Assembly: GCF_002994745.2 (NCBI RefSeq)
Contig: NC_037094.1
Coordinates: 7,734,001 to 7,798,000 of the forward strand
From: Rosa chinensis
Lineage: Eukaryota > Streptophyta > Magnoliopsida > Rosales > Rosaceae
Direction of reading: 5' to 3'
DNA length: 64,000 nt
Shown here: positions 35,501 through 48,438 of the stretch, in pieces
How the letters are laid out: each line of letters starts with the position of its first letter
Position numbering within the stretch: position 1 is the first letter of the stretch
The notes under the pieces: model-generated
Told to the model about the DNA's origin: nothing
Seen by the model: only the letters and a program-made list of their open reading frames with translations
Databases searched by the model: none
Translations under genes and position numbers: made by a program

Positions 35501-36876
35501 GTCCCATACTTTTTATAATGCAGGTGATTAGAAAGCATTTTGATAATTGTCCTGAAAGATTATTAGAGATAAAAATTTCAGAGGGAATCAATAGATACTT
35601 TTACAGTCACGAATTGTTAACACAGTATACTGTTGATTGGTCTGCATCAACTTATCATGTCTTTATGAGCTTTGCATGACATGCAGCAGAATGTTTAGTA
35701 AGGCAACATCATAGGCAATAGAAATTCATGCCAAGATTTTTTATTTTATTTTATTATTATTATTATTTTTTTATGCTTGCATCATCAGTGCATCGGTGTG
35801 TTCTTAGAAAATGTTAACACAGTATACTGTTGATTGGTCTGCATCAACTTATCATGTCTTTATGAGCTTTGCATGACATGCAGAATGTTTAGTAAGGCAA
35901 CATCATAGGCAATAGAAATTCATGCCAAGATTATTATTTGTTTATTTTTTATTTTTTAGGCTTGCATCATCTGTGCATCAGTGTGTTCTTAGAAATTCAT
36001 GAAATAAATAGAAACTCATGTATTATAAAGTGATATATTGCATACTTGCATGTTCTGTTCAAGGTTGGGGTCATACTACTACAAATTAGGTCAACTGAAA
36101 TAGGCTGACCAGATTTCGCATGTTAGCTAGCTGCATTGATAACTGAATTTAAGACTGTTCTTACATTGTTATAGGGTTTTGAGGCGTATGTTGGACTACA
36201 GTTGCTTAAGACTGCTTTGTTCGGGGATGTTACCGAATGGCAGGTAATTATACTACAACTTTATACTGATTTATACAATAACAAGAACAAACCTCATAGA
36301 TCTCGACATTGTCTTCAGAGATTATACAGAGCACTCCACTTTTCAATCTTCAAGAGAAGATTTATGACAACTTTCCTGTTCTGTTCTACTTGATTTTTTG
36401 CTTTACAAAACATAAAGATCAGTTATATGACTGATTTTCAAATGTTTATCATATACATCAGAACATTATGTTCCTTTTCTCTCACTGCCTACTTTAAAAC
36501 CTAACACAATAGAACCTTAACTTTACTTCTAGTGAATAATATTATTAGATAGTTGCTTGAAATGGAAAAGCCAAAGTAGATGTGTTACACAACACGTTTT
36601 CCCAAAATTTTCTATAAGAGCTCTCTGTAATTTCTGAAAACACGAGGGCTGACAGTATTATGTTCTGAAGAAAACTTGGTGTAATTTACGCAATTTTGAA
36701 GAATCATATCTATCATTGAATGTAACGGGAAGAATATATTTTGGCAGGTGAGTTTGTGCGGTGTGCTATTAATTCTTATGGCGATCGGGAACTTTGTAAA
36801 TACTGTACAGACACTCATGGTGAAATCAAGGTTCAAGGCAAAGATGAAAAAGACCAAGAGCAAGCAGGAATTGTAG
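32599..36876 (+). CDS. TMEM120/TMPIT-like multi-pass membrane protein
   Basis: Ten exons (32599-32850, 32929-33007, 33095-33189, 33968-34072, 34177-34256, 35075-35165, 35250-35357, 35437-35523, 36175-36243, 36748-36876) join in one frame to 364 residues. The N-terminal 140 or so residues are soluble and predicted coiled coil (DALQAEVTKAMEGAKSL, LRLRAQSLDSTIRRLRSQIY), followed by FLRMFLGPINV. Then come about six membrane segments, starting ALLFLLFPFALLIL. The family signature NGSDIRPWWIYHHYCAMFMA carries the paired His, followed by QNRYQRQRLYTRIALGKANR and a basic C-terminus. Animal TMEM120A/B sit in the nuclear envelope/ER, fold like ELOVL enzymes and bind coenzyme A. A role as a mechanosensor (TACAN) is disputed. 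Plant function is unknown; Arabidopsis At1g33230 is the relative, from memory. Intron 1 has a GC donor (AAG|GCAAGT). No break in the frame. Confidence 0.92.
35616..35995. repeat. 197-bp tandem duplication in a TMEM120-like intron
   Basis: GTTAACACAGTATACTGTTG starts at 35616 and again at 35813. The two units stay nearly identical for almost 200 bases except inside a T/A-rich run and a 3-base gap (GCAGCAG against GCAG). It lies wholly within the intron between 35523 and 36175. Confidence 0.93.
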
Positions 36877-39800
36877 GGCCGGGGATCCGTAATTATTAGG
36901 ATTAATCTCCTTACAACTTCTTAGGAACTCCTTGTAACGTTTTCTCTGGATCTCAAAATTGTTGTTCCGACACATAGGCACTGGAAATTTCCTTACCAGT
37001 TTGAGCTCTATATAAATGTAGAATTGATCTTTTATAAACTGATTAGAGTGGCTATGAGTTTCCTTCAAATAAGTTTTGATACAGGTTCGTTATATATTGA
37101 TACTTGAAAAGAAAAATGCTTGACTAGCTATGCGTCGGCCTTTGATACATGTGAGAGACTTGTAATCTTCTGTGTTGCGAGTTGAAGGTGCATCATCAGA
37201 ATCCAGTGCCACGTGTTCTAATCCTAGAGGTTGAGTGAGCTAGACAGATAAGAGATATGTTACGTATGTAAGGACTACTGCAGCCTTTCTTCTTTCTTAA
37301 GCTTGATTTGATGTCTTTTCATTTTTTCTGTAATTGACAGTTTGACACAGCCGCAATATAATTCATTAAGATTTTCATTTCTTTCAATATAAGATTTTCA
37401 ACAAAGCCTTGTTATGATGGTGTCACAGCCAATTTGCAAAATTTCACCACCTGTACATGGGCGTGTTGAGATCATAAATTTCACATGAAAAAAATAGAGA
37501 TATTGTCTATGGGTTTATAAGAATTTAGATCAACTTCATTCATTGCCGAGTGATTTTAGAAGTAAAACTCATACTATTTTATCAATCTGCACCACAACAA
37601 GCATGTGTGTACATCTGTCACGGCAGATTACGGATTTGTCATCGTCTGCCGGCAAACCTACGTTGATTAGAGATTTATCATTCCACACCAGAAAAAAGGG
37701 CCCTGGGTGGTTGTCATTCAGTCCTTGAGCATGAGAATATGCAATGCAAAGGCTCCAAGCAAAAAAGGGGAAAGAGGTGAATGGAAAAACAACAATTGAC
37801 AGCTTCGGTATTTTCAGTGACGGTGATGATTTTGCTGAAAAGAGAAAGTGATACACCACTACACATACAGGGATTTACAGGCTTTGGTTTTCAGCCACGT
37901 ACTAGACAAGTAGACATTACATGTGATATGTAAAGGTAAGGAATCTCATGGCACACAGCTTTCATAGCCTCCACCTTGAAATGGAAGTTACGGAAACTTA
38001 GAAAGTACCCCCATCATTGAATAACCTATTCTCCTAATTATTTAGTACCATAAATCATTTGCTTAATCAATGCACACTACTTTGAACCAATACAATTGAG
38101 ATGCATGGTACATCATTCCACGTCACTTTTAATTTGGATCTAAAAAAAAAAAAAATTATTTCAATCATCGTAATATACTTTTTTTAATCGTTTTTCTTTT
38201 CTTAATTAATTTTTTGCTGTTTTAACCAATCAGACGGAGGAATCAATATTTACGATAAGCTACAAAATGGGAAATGTCGAAAGGGAAGATGTGAGGACAG
38301 ATGCTGGCATTGCGCAAGAAGTTATTACTAGTACAGGCTGGGATGTTCATTAATAAGATGTTAATCCTTCAACTAACACCGACCAAGGCCACTCTTGCTC
38401 CCATGTGCTTGTGTTTGTAATATGTATATTTAGTAAGCTTCTTTACAAGTTCTTTGTGATTAGATAATATGTTTAATAGAGATGGAGTTGAACTCATTAT
38501 TACACAAGAGGTGCTTAAAGTGAAAGATGCAAAACCGTATTACTCGATGGAATTGGCAAGGCGTTGTAAGAAGAAAGAAAAAGATAGGTTGTAGCATGTG
38601 GGACTGTGGGTTCGATATAAAAGAAAACAACAATAACTTGCACATGGTTGGGGGCAATGTACCAATTATTTTTCCTCCTATGATTTAAGGAAGACAATAA
38701 TATTCAATGAGTCTAGGGATTTGATAATTAATAAATCATCTTATTATCTTACCGTAAACAATTATTTAGTATAATAACATAAATTACTTTTTAAGAAATG
38801 AGGATTCTTAACGGATTAAGAGATTATATTTTCAACAGAGTATTAAGTAATTATCGCAAATTCGACTTTAGATGCTTCAATCGATAATATAGAATTGAAA
38901 GATAAATTAAAATTTAGAGACGACCAAGGGAGAGCATAGCCTCCACATACTTGTAATCACTATTCACCAAATGCCAACTCACAAAGTTGTTTCTGTTATT
39001 CAGGTGACGTGGTGAGAACCCAAATAGCCAACACCACCACCATGCAACCATGTTCTCCAAAGTCTTCTAAAGGTGAAAATTCAACACCTCTCAATCTCAT
39101 TAATAGCTGGCATATTTATCTACTTGTCTTTATGATCACTACTCCCTTTTCACATTTCTTTATTTGTGACAAATTTTTCATTTTTGGATCTACATCATGG
39201 ATCAATTTTAAATATTTTCTCAAACAGTCAAAATTTTGATGAAATTCTTTTTTCTACAGTTTGGGACAAACTGCTACATGTCATCAAAATTTCTCCAAAA
39301 TGAACCCTGTAGGTAAAGTTTTGTCATACAATATCCAAACTTGAGATTGGTTTACGGTTCTGGAGTTTCAAAATTTTCATATTTCGGATTATTTTGTATA
39401 TAATCAAATACCATGTCTACTATGGTTGTATAACTTGCTGGGGATTGAATGAAGAAGACGGCAAATGAAAGAGGAAATAGTTAATGAACAATGTGAATAG
39501 TGAAGATGAATTCTAGAGAGCCCAGTTTGTTCATTCATTCAAACCAAGCAAGTTACAAAGAACTTGAAACTTAACCAGAGCATACAAATTAAATAAAAAG
39601 TGAAATGAAAAAAAAGAATAACTGAATCATCTGCTTCTGCTTCTGATGAAACTGTCCACTTCTCCCTGATCTCTTTCTTTTTCAGCGCGCAGGGCTTTGT
39701 TTGTTTTCTTCTGTATCTCATATCTCTCACTAAGGACAACTATGAAGGTGCTACTGCTACTGCTACTGCTGCAGCTTTATTTCCCAGTGTGTCTTAATCC

Positions 39801-40193
39801 AATCCCCCTCTCCGTTTTTTCCCTTGAAAACGGTTCTTTATTCACCAATAAATCAATAAATTGGAAAAACTGATACAAATGATGATGAGTACTTGCCATC
39901 CAAGATATTAATTCATCTCAGAGAAGCTATACATTAACTCTCTACCCAATTGGATGAAGAAGAAAAAGAAGTAGAAGAAGGAGGACAACAAAAAACAGAA
40001 GAAGACGATGATGGGGACCAAAAGAAGAAAATTAACAACAAAAGAAGAAGGAAAGTGGAGGAATTAAAGGTTATCATGGATTTTCAAGCTCAGATAGATG
40101 TTAGGTATCTTACTTGAGCTTCTGAACATGTAGATACGTACATATTGTACAGATTTGGGCCAAGAAGGAAGGTCGAGATCATCACATGATCCA
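36877..40193. other. Gene-free stretch between TMEM120-like and GTL1 genes
   Basis: The two genes converge on this stretch, so both 3' UTRs lie here: the left one to about 37080, the right one from 40193 down to perhaps 39500. Between them I see AT-rich DNA with poly-A/T runs (38141-38155) and no conserved coding sequence, RNA gene or clear transposon ends. Confidence 0.5.
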
Positions 40194-43100
40194 TCATTGA
40201 ACCATTGCCAAGAAGGAGGGTGCCCCATTGCCTCCCCCATTAGATGAAGGGCCTGTATTCTGTTGCTTCTGAAACTCAATCTTATAATCCATCTTCCTGC
40301 TCTCCTCATCCATTTCTTCATCCTCTTCGTCATCTTCGTCTTCCTCCTCATCTTGATCGAGATTGATGTCGCTGTCAGCTTCCTCAACTCTATCATAGTC
40401 TTCTACTACTAATTGCTGCTCCACCCCTTGTTGGTTGAGTAGTTGTTGTGGATGATGATGATGTTGTTGTTGCTGTTGCCCCATCAACTCCTTCACAATG
40501 TCTTCTGGCTTCAGATACAAAAACAAAATCAGCATATATCTCTTCTACTACAATTGGCATTGCATAAAAGATTTGTGATCATCATATATATTACAACACT
40601 AATCAATAATGTTAAGATTCACTAGTTCACCGAATACGCATACTAATTGATCATACATCCTAAAATTAATCACAGTTTGGAGCGGGATCTGATGAATAAA
40701 ACTTGGTAATATATTGGGGCAAATGTAACGGCACTCATGTGGAAAAACGTACCTTCTTGGCTGCCTCTTCAGGTGCATCTCCAAAGAGATTCTTTTGCAG
40801 ATTTGGGCTATGATCGCCATTCTTGTTTCCTGATTGATCAGTAGCTGCTACTGTTCCTTGTGTTTGTGGTGCAGGCACAGAAGCTGCTACTGTCCCTTGA
40901 GTAGCCGGTGGCTGTTGTTGGATATTCTGATTACCCAATGAGCTGCTGCTTCCACCACCACTAGGGCCACCGCCGAGTACCCTCTTCCGGTAGAGTGCAT
41001 CAAGTTCGTGAAAATAAGGACACGTTTTCGCATCTTCAGGCCTAGCCTTGTTGCTCTCCTTCACTTTCTTGAAGTACTTGTTGATGTTCTCCCATTTCTC
41101 TTTGCACCTCTTGGGATTCCTCTTGTACCCCATTCGCTGCATCCCTGCGGAAATCTCCTCCCAAAGTGGGCCTTTCGGCCCAGCCTCTTGATACCTAGTC
41201 TCCAGTCCGCTCCTCAGCTTTATCAGTGCAAGAACTTCCGCCTTGGGCCACCTCGACGATGAGGTTGTTGCCTCAAAACCTCCTCCACTACCGACTACAT
41301 TCTCCTGTGGCGGTGCCACCTGTTGCTCCGGCACAGCCATAACTACCTCCGTCTGAGGATGAGGAGGGATCGCAGTTTGAATTTGATGCCGTGAAACTTG
41401 AGCAGTTGGAGTAGCGTGCGGATGAAATTGTTGAACTGATGGTTGCGGCGGTGGTGCTGATACTGGCGTGACATGGACCGACGACACAGACGGCGGCACC
41501 GGCGGGGGAGGAGCATTGTGGACGTTTAGGGGCGGAGGCAATTGGATAGTCTGGCCGGTAATTTTCTGCAGAAAAGCGATAATGGCGGCGTCTCTGGAAG
41601 CCGAAATGGCTCGCTCTTGAGTCATGAGCTCGTGCTCTCTAGTCAGCCTGGCCATCTCTTGCCTCTTCCAAGCGTCTTCCCTTATGTTCCGATCTTGCTC
41701 CCTCTTCTCAATCACCTCCAGAAACCTCTGCTGCATCGTCTCCTGCTTCTGCATCACCTGCTTCATCAGAATCTCGAAAAACTCCATCATCCTTCTCGTG
41801 CTTCCGCCGCCCTCTCTCGACGACGACGACCTCGTCCCTAAACCTCTCTTCCGCTTCCGGCTCGTGTTCGTCGACGGCTCTCCCGCCACCTCATCGTCGT
41901 CCTCGTACTCATCGTGCGAGGAGGAGGAGGAGCTGTTGGAAGAGAAATTCATGTCCATGGGAGGGGCCGGGGGCGGTGGTGGTTGGGACGAGGGCATTAC
42001 TGGAATTGCACCCGCACCCGCACCCCCACCCTGCGAGGTCATACCCGGAATAGTAGAAGTGGTGCCACTGCCACTAGTCATCCGGAAGGACGAAATGGGC
42101 ATCGGGCTGCTGATGGATCCGAAACCGATAGAAACCGGAGTGTTGGCGACGTGGACCGGCGGAGAAGCCGACACGTTGGCGGTGGTGCCGTGGAGCGCCT
42201 CCAGCTCACTGAAAAACTTGTAACTCTTGCCGTCTTGCCGCCCGGCCCGGCCTTCTTTGGTCCTCTTATAATACTTGTGAACGTTTTCGAATTTCTCTTT
42301 GCACTTCTTCGCATTTCGCTTGTAACCCAGCTCCGCTAGCTTCCTGCAGCCATTTACCGGAAAATGCAAGACGATCACACCCAAAATTTTCTCAAACAAA
42401 AAAAAAAAAAGTAAAGAATTTGAGAGAGGAAGAAAGGATTCAAAGAAGACAGAGAGGAGAAATGAGGGGGTGAGAAACAAGCTCAGAGGCTCCACTTGGT
42501 CCTAATCTGTCTATAGTGGAAAGATTGGAAAGCTATTATTATAAAAATTGGGCTTAGAGGGAAAGAGGATAAATATTACCAATTTTTGAAAATTTATAAT
42601 AATAATAAAAAAGGAAATCTTATCGGGATTTTCAAATATATCCATAATAAAACCAAAAAGAAAAAAAAGAAAAGGAACAAAGGATTGCGGGTAGGAACAA
42701 AACATGAAGCAGTGGATCTGAGCCCAGAGCAGAGAGAGAGATAGCAAAAAAGAGAGAAAAAAAAAGAAAGATGCCCAACTCGTGAATCGTGATGGAAAGA
42801 GATAGAAGGGCCATGTCCCCATGTGCAGCTGGCTTGAGCTTAGCTTGGCTTAGCTGTGTCTGTATGTATCTATTCACTTGCAGATGAAATTCTTTTTTTC
42901 CTTTTTCTATGTTTTTTTAAAAACAATTTGGTATGAGAAAAATAATCAATTTCGGGAATGCGGAAGAAAATTGAGGAATTTGGTGACCCCGAAATGGAAA
43001 TTAATTTTGATTTTCCAATACTGTTCATCGAACAAAAAAGTCCGAATTAATTAATTTTGAATTTGAATTTTTTTTTTTTTTTTTTGGTTACCTGGAAACA

Positions 43101-43471
43101 TCTTCCCATAAGGGACCTTTGAGAGTGGCGTCGCGGAAGGCCACATCCATCTCGGACCGAATCTTAAGAAGCGCCAGCGTCTCCTGACGCGGCCATCTGT
43201 TCCCGCCGCCGGAACCTCCACCGCCGCCACCGCCTTGATCTGCCGCCACGTCAGCTGCTGCACCGGAGAGCGTCATGAGCTCGTCCAAATTGACGGCGGA
43301 GATTGCTCCTCCCGCCGGCGGCCTGCTGCTGATGGGGGAAGCCTCTTCAACTACATGCGTTTGGTCTGCTGCTGCTGCCTCCGCCGCCATGGAAGTAGTA
43401 GCAGCGGCCCCTTCGGCAGCTGGAGCTGGAGCTGGAGCTGAAGCTCCGTAATGGGACTGCCCGCCTTGCAT
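40194..43471 (-). CDS. GTL1: Trihelix transcription factor GTL1 (GT-2-like 1)
   Basis: Three exons (43471-43092, 42343-40753, 40508-40194) join to 761 residues. There are two trihelix DNA-binding domains. The N-terminal one, from about residue 92, has NRWPRQETLALLKIRSEM, GPLWEDVSRKLAELGYKRNA and CKEKFENVHKYYKRTKEG, and the first intron splits it. The C-terminal one has SRWPKAEVLALIKLRSGLET, GPLWEEISAGMQRMGYKRNP and CKEKWENINKYFKKVKES. Between them lie an acidic/Ser stretch, a basic RKRKR nuclear signal and a long helix (FFEILMKQVMQKQETMQQR). The last exon is Gln/His-rich and then strongly acidic. In Arabidopsis GTL1 binds GT elements, limits trichome and root-hair growth and represses the stomatal gene SDD1. 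The N-terminus has Ala/Pro and Gly runs, and several long open antisense frames are only the result of high GC. The first ATG precedes all conserved sequence. The 5' leader region is rich in microsatellites. Confidence 0.95.
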
Positions 43472-43779
43472 CTTCTCAGAACGGCGTCGTGTGGCAGCTG
43501 CGCATCCGGTGGTGGTACATTAAGCGGCGGATCTCAGTGGATTTGGAGAGGGAGTGGGAATTCAGGTGGGGAAGGGGTGCAAAGAGGAGGTTGGTGAGAG
43601 GGGAGAAGAGGATGATGATGGGAAGGGAAGTTAAGGAGGAAAAGGGAAGGAGGTGTGGGATTAGACAACTGGAAAGATTGAGAGGGCAGAAAGTGAATTC
43701 CTTTCTCTCCTATGAGTTAGTGCTGGACTTCACCTTCTCTCTTTTCTTTCCTTCTTTTTTTTTTTCTTCTTCCCAGTAC

Positions 43780-43814
<35 letters not shown>

Positions 43815-46169
43815 CCAGATTTGATTTTTATTCTTCCTCTGTCTTAAAAAAAAAAAAATTAATAATAATAATAATATAAAAAAAATTAAAAAACCCACCA
43901 CCGAAAAAGAATTAAAGAATTAGAAAGGGGGTTGATGGGGATGAGAGGGAGAAGAAGAGCATCATCATCATCATCCCCAATATCAAAACTGCTGCTGCTG
44001 CTGCTCTGCAAAAATGACAGACAGAGAGGGAGGGAGGGAGGGAGAAGAAGAAGGAGGAAGAGACAGAAAAGAGTGGATGGGTTGTGGGGGGCGAGAGATA
44101 AATGAAGAAAGAGAAAGAAATGAATGAATGGAGATGACGATTATTATTATTGAGAGTGATGATGATGATTAAGAGCTAGAGATAGAAAGAGGAAAAAAAA
44201 AAAACTAAATATTATTTTGAGATCGAGATGCTCTGTTGTCAGCGGCTCTTACTTTGCTGCTAATAATTGTCAGAACCTCCATTTTCAGTTTTATCACTAT
44301 TATTTCTATTTCTTTTTTATTAATTAAGACACGATAGCAAGAGCTCCGAAAGAACGTTAGTGAGTTAGTAATACACTCAATCAATCAATAATCGGATCGA
44401 CTAATTTACTATTATTTTTATATTTTTCCTTTTCAATTTTCAAGATGAATAATAATAAAATTGACAGTAATGCAAGTCCAAAGCTGAAAACTGAAGGGAC
44501 CAAGAGGGGGGGTTAGCCAAGTCTCCACATCCATCGTTAGGAATAAAAATCCAGGGCCATCTTTTCTTTGCCGTTCCAATAATGTCTTCTTGAATTGACC
44601 CAACAATCCCTCTCTGTAGATGTGGCCACGTCCAATTGGACTTTGCTTTAACTTTACCTTAACTAGTGCAACAAGAAATTTTCCCTCTTACTTTTCACTC
44701 TACCCTCTATTTATAAGAAAAGTGAAATTTGTGTGTATGTCCAAACTTGCGTCTATCTATCTAATTTTATGTAGGTTGAATTTATGATGAGTTATGAACA
44801 AGAGTGTTGTCTAGGGTTTTATAGTTTGACTTCTCGCTTCTGCACAATATACATCAAGTGTCACGTATATGTGAACACAGTTAGTAAGATCTCTAACATA
44901 ACAGTCTTGGGATCACTTGAAGAGTTTATATGTGAATGTAGTACAAAATGTCATATTGTGTTGCATTCCCATACCGACCTAGTTACACCACGGTTGAGTG
45001 TATACGACTCATCGTATCATCTAGTTTAATTTCATGTACTCTATTGTGTCTGATTAAGTAGTAGCTCTTGATTTGGCATCTCTGATAATGACTTCATGTG
45101 TTTGTTGATTCCAATTTGCTTGTATCATTGAGATTGTTTGTGTTTCTAGCCGCTTGCTTTCATCATATAGTGGTGTTTATCTACCTCGATCGTTCATTTT
45201 AAATATCACGAGTTCCCAAAATTAGGACGTCATTTGACTAGTCTTGACATTAATAACATGTTTTACTTAACTAAAATAAATATGATAATTAGTGAAATGA
45301 TTCTAATATACGACTTCTCATAACATTAACTAACACACAGTAAATGAAAAACATATGGATCACGCGTTAAAAAGTAACCAAAACGAACTACATTTTCTAA
45401 TCCAATCAGAGATCGACGTAGTGTGGATGTTTAATGCTTGTTGCAAATTTGTAAGTATTTTGAAGATTATTTTGGTAAGTTACCACTACTAGTATCTCTG
45501 TCTTACCTACCATCTTAGTGGTAGGACATTATTGTACTAAAACGAAGTTTTGACTCGTGGATGATCTAGGATTCGAAAATGGAGCGAGCTACGTATTCAT
45601 ATGTCTCTTTGGGCGAAGCTCAAAAAAAAAAAATTAGTACAATTATGCACAAGTGTGGGAATGCAAGAGCGGAGAGATAAGAACTTGAGAGTTCAAGTGT
45701 TCAACGATTGAATTTCGTCTGGAATTTAGGGCTTTTTAGAAAGAAGAAGAAGACGAAGAATGAGAGCTTGTGATAGACGGAGAGAATGGGAGAGCCAGAG
45801 AGGAATTTGACTTCGATAATTCAGGAGTTCGGGTGGGCTTCGTCAAACAAACATACATACAACAAATATATATATATATATATATATCATATATATATAT
45901 GTTTTTTTTTTTTTCAACCCAAAAGTATGGGGAGGGCTTGAATCCTCGCACCTCTATACCTAGATCCACCCTTGGTTTTGACTTGTTCTTAAAACATCTA
46001 TCAAGGTTAGAGATTAAAAGTTTCAAGACTACAATCAGATTTCTAGATTACATAGAATTGTATTTTCATAATATTAAACTCGGTTCATTTTAATAAAAAA
46101 AAGTACGTCATGAGAAGAGAAAAATTGAAAATCATCCACCATATGGATTTACTTCTGTTTGGCTCCAGT
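43472..46169. other. GTL1 leader/promoter and gene-free stretch
   Basis: Immediately upstream of GTL1 the DNA is crowded with simple repeats: CT (43781-43809), CTG (about 43989-44006), GGGA (about 44024-44043) and GAT (about 44156-44168). Some of these are probably in the 5' UTR. From 44300 on it is AT-rich, with a TA microsatellite at 45866-45900. A weakly tRNA-like piece near 45510-45640 has an A tail. No coding sequence is recognised. Confidence 0.5.
43781..43809. repeat. (CT)n microsatellite upstream of GTL1
   Basis: About 14 CT units, which read as GA on the GTL1 sense strand, 310-340 bases upstream of its ATG. GA repeats in leaders can bind BPC/GAGA factors in plants. That role here is inference only. 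Confidence 0.85.
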
Positions 46170-47023
46170 TTTGTTGCAGCTGGTCAACAGTCTCTATTTT
46201 GCGCGGGCATGCCAACACCGTTCGGGTGCGGTCCTCGGGGGTGTCCCTTAACCTGACTTCTTTCGAGCGATTGTGGATCAGGAGAACACCAACCTCGTCG
46301 CAGGATTCTTTGTGCCTCGTCGTCGTAGATCGAGCAGAGCGAAAATCACTGGGAAGTGGGGAGAACTTGCTAAATCGTGACTTTAGCTTGGCTGGTTTGC
46401 GAGGGCGTTACCCTTACTTGGCTGGTTCCGTAACCGTTGTGGTCGCAGTACTACAGTTGACTCCCGAGGAGACTGGGACCGAAGCACGTTGACAGAGGGT
46501 TTGGTGGCACTGACAGTCGGCTCTTGAGGATTCTGGGACTAGAGTGTGGTCACCGGTAAGAGAATGAGAGGGGTTGCTCTGGAGAGGCTTGGATAATCGT
46601 AGAGATTAATTGATGAATTGTGTCTTGTTACTTCGTCGTAGCCTCTATATATAGGCTACCAGACCACAGTGGTTGCCTTAAACAAATCATGATGGGCTTT
46701 CCAATTAAGCACTAATGGAATCATGATAGGTTTTCCCTATTGGCCATCATGAAATGTAGTTGAATGTTTCCTCACGTGCATGTCATATTCCTTAATTGAA
46801 TGGAGTATGAATATTCGCATAGGCGTGCCTTTTCTTGCAGCTTGCATAATCTTCCATAATTCTACAGGTAGGCTTTATTTAGCCTCTAAATAATATATTT
46901 CGAACTTGTCGACAATATATAGTTTGAGCCACTGACATTGACTCAATTTCTCAAAGACACGTCTTGTCAGGCCAAAATGCTCATTTTGAGTTCAAACTAC
47001 TTCTCCTCCGACTCTTTGAGACA
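46170..47023 (-). mobile_element. Possible solo LTR or LTR fragment of a Ty3-gypsy element
   Basis: A block of higher GC (46190-46560) sits in AT-rich DNA. Read on the minus strand it starts TGTCTCAAAGAGTC at 47023. It has a TATA-like palindrome GCCTCTATATATAGGC near 46640-46656 and a GC-rich downstream part ending near TTGGCATGCCCGCGC. That is the usual order of a gypsy LTR: TG start, promoter, R/U5. I found no second LTR, no polyprotein and no clear target duplication. The class is therefore a guess from layout. Confidence 0.35.
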
Positions 47024-47921
47024 TGATTCCGTGAACCAAATAATTCTTCAATCTCAAATTATGAAAAAAAATTAATTTAAAAAATGTATATAATTGTGCG
47101 TGGAGATTTTAGTTAAGGTCAATACTGAAATCATGAACATGAAATCCAGATTGTGAGCTCTACAGAATCCCTCGTCCCAGCTAAGAGAGAGTCCCAGCAG
47201 ATTCTCTTTCAGTATTTTTAACACAGCACAACTTTGACACCCTCTTATACGGTTTTTCCGTGCTGGAAGAACAAACTCGAAGTTGAAGCACACAATCAGC
47301 ATAGCACCAACAAAACAAAACGAATCAGAATATCTTACCTTCCTCCACCTTAACCATGGTTAAAAGGCCAACCCAACCCTACACGATAATCTGTGAGATC
47401 TCTATGATTAGCAGTATACCTTTTAAAATATCAAACCAAGTACTACACGCTCCACCTTAACCCTGAATTTAATTATTAATTAATTAAAGTAACTATTTGC
47501 TAATCATAGAAAGATAGAGAGAGAGGGAGGGAAAACCCGGAAGCCAAATTTTTAATCCCCACATCGGAAAACTTTGAAATTTTTTAACCTGGAGGGAGAG
47601 AAGACCTGTGATGCTGTCAGATACGACTTTAGTTTTAAACAATTGCTGATGGGTCCCACCCTTCCCATCTGACATGCCTAATAAGTCCCATGTGATTGGA
47701 GCCGTAGGGAGGCTTAGGCAATTCATCATCTATATTAAAAAAATAATAAAATAAAAAAAATTATAACGTATCGATAAACTAACCGTAAATAAAGTGATAA
47801 ATTCACTACAGTCGTAGATTAATTCGAAACTATCAAAGCAAGTTCATCTGTTCGGTTACTGGATTAGAGTCACTGGGTTAGACACAGTTTACTATTTTTT
47901 TTTTTTAATATATATATATAT
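47024..47921. other. Gene-free stretch left of the copia element
   Basis: No gene is recognised. It ends in a T/TA-rich tract (47896-47926) that served as the copia insertion site. Part of 47826-47872 resembles the reverse complement of 55850-55893 on the other side of the copia element. Confidence 0.5.
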
Positions 47922-48438
47922 ATATATGTTTTAGGAAATTAGAAATTGAGAGAAAATCGCTACGTATTCTCATTAATAAAATAGGCCTCTTTATATAGAG
48001 GATTACAATGCATAGAATCTAAATCATACAGGAAAGTAATCGTACATTGAATAGTAATCTAGATCATTCTAATGTAACTCTATTATCACTAGGTCAAGTA
48101 ACCTATAATTTGGGCCAAACACAAATTAGAGATTTACTTAAACACTCCCCCTTATGTTGCCCAAACGCGGTGTTTCTCTCGTTGCCTCACTAAAAACCAT
48201 GCCGAGTAACAAAAATCAAGTGAGACAAAAATAACCTCGGTCGAAGGGGAAAAAGAGCGCAACACACCCTTCACGTTTCGAGACGAACATGTAGACATCT
48301 TCCCCTGATGTCAGCGCCTCCCCCTGATGACTATGATAATGGGAGTTCAGATAACTTCCGCAAGCCAATTCTTGCCACATGTTTATAGAACGTGGATTTG
48401 GGCAATGACTTAGTAAATAAGTCTGTTACATTGTCCTC

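Noticed and set aside
41624..42223. Long open frames on the plus strand across GTL1 exon 2
   Set aside because: Antisense shadows of a GC-rich Ser/Pro/Ala coding exon. The minus frame has both trihelix domains.
45510..45640. Second SINE-like piece (TTAGTGGTAGGA, then GGATTCGAAAAT, then an A run)
   Set aside because: Box matches are weaker than at 31811 and no duplication is visible, so it is not listed as a feature.
46199..46492. 97-codon plus-strand frame in a GC-rich block
   Set aside because: No family resemblance; the block reads better as a minus-strand LTR-like sequence.
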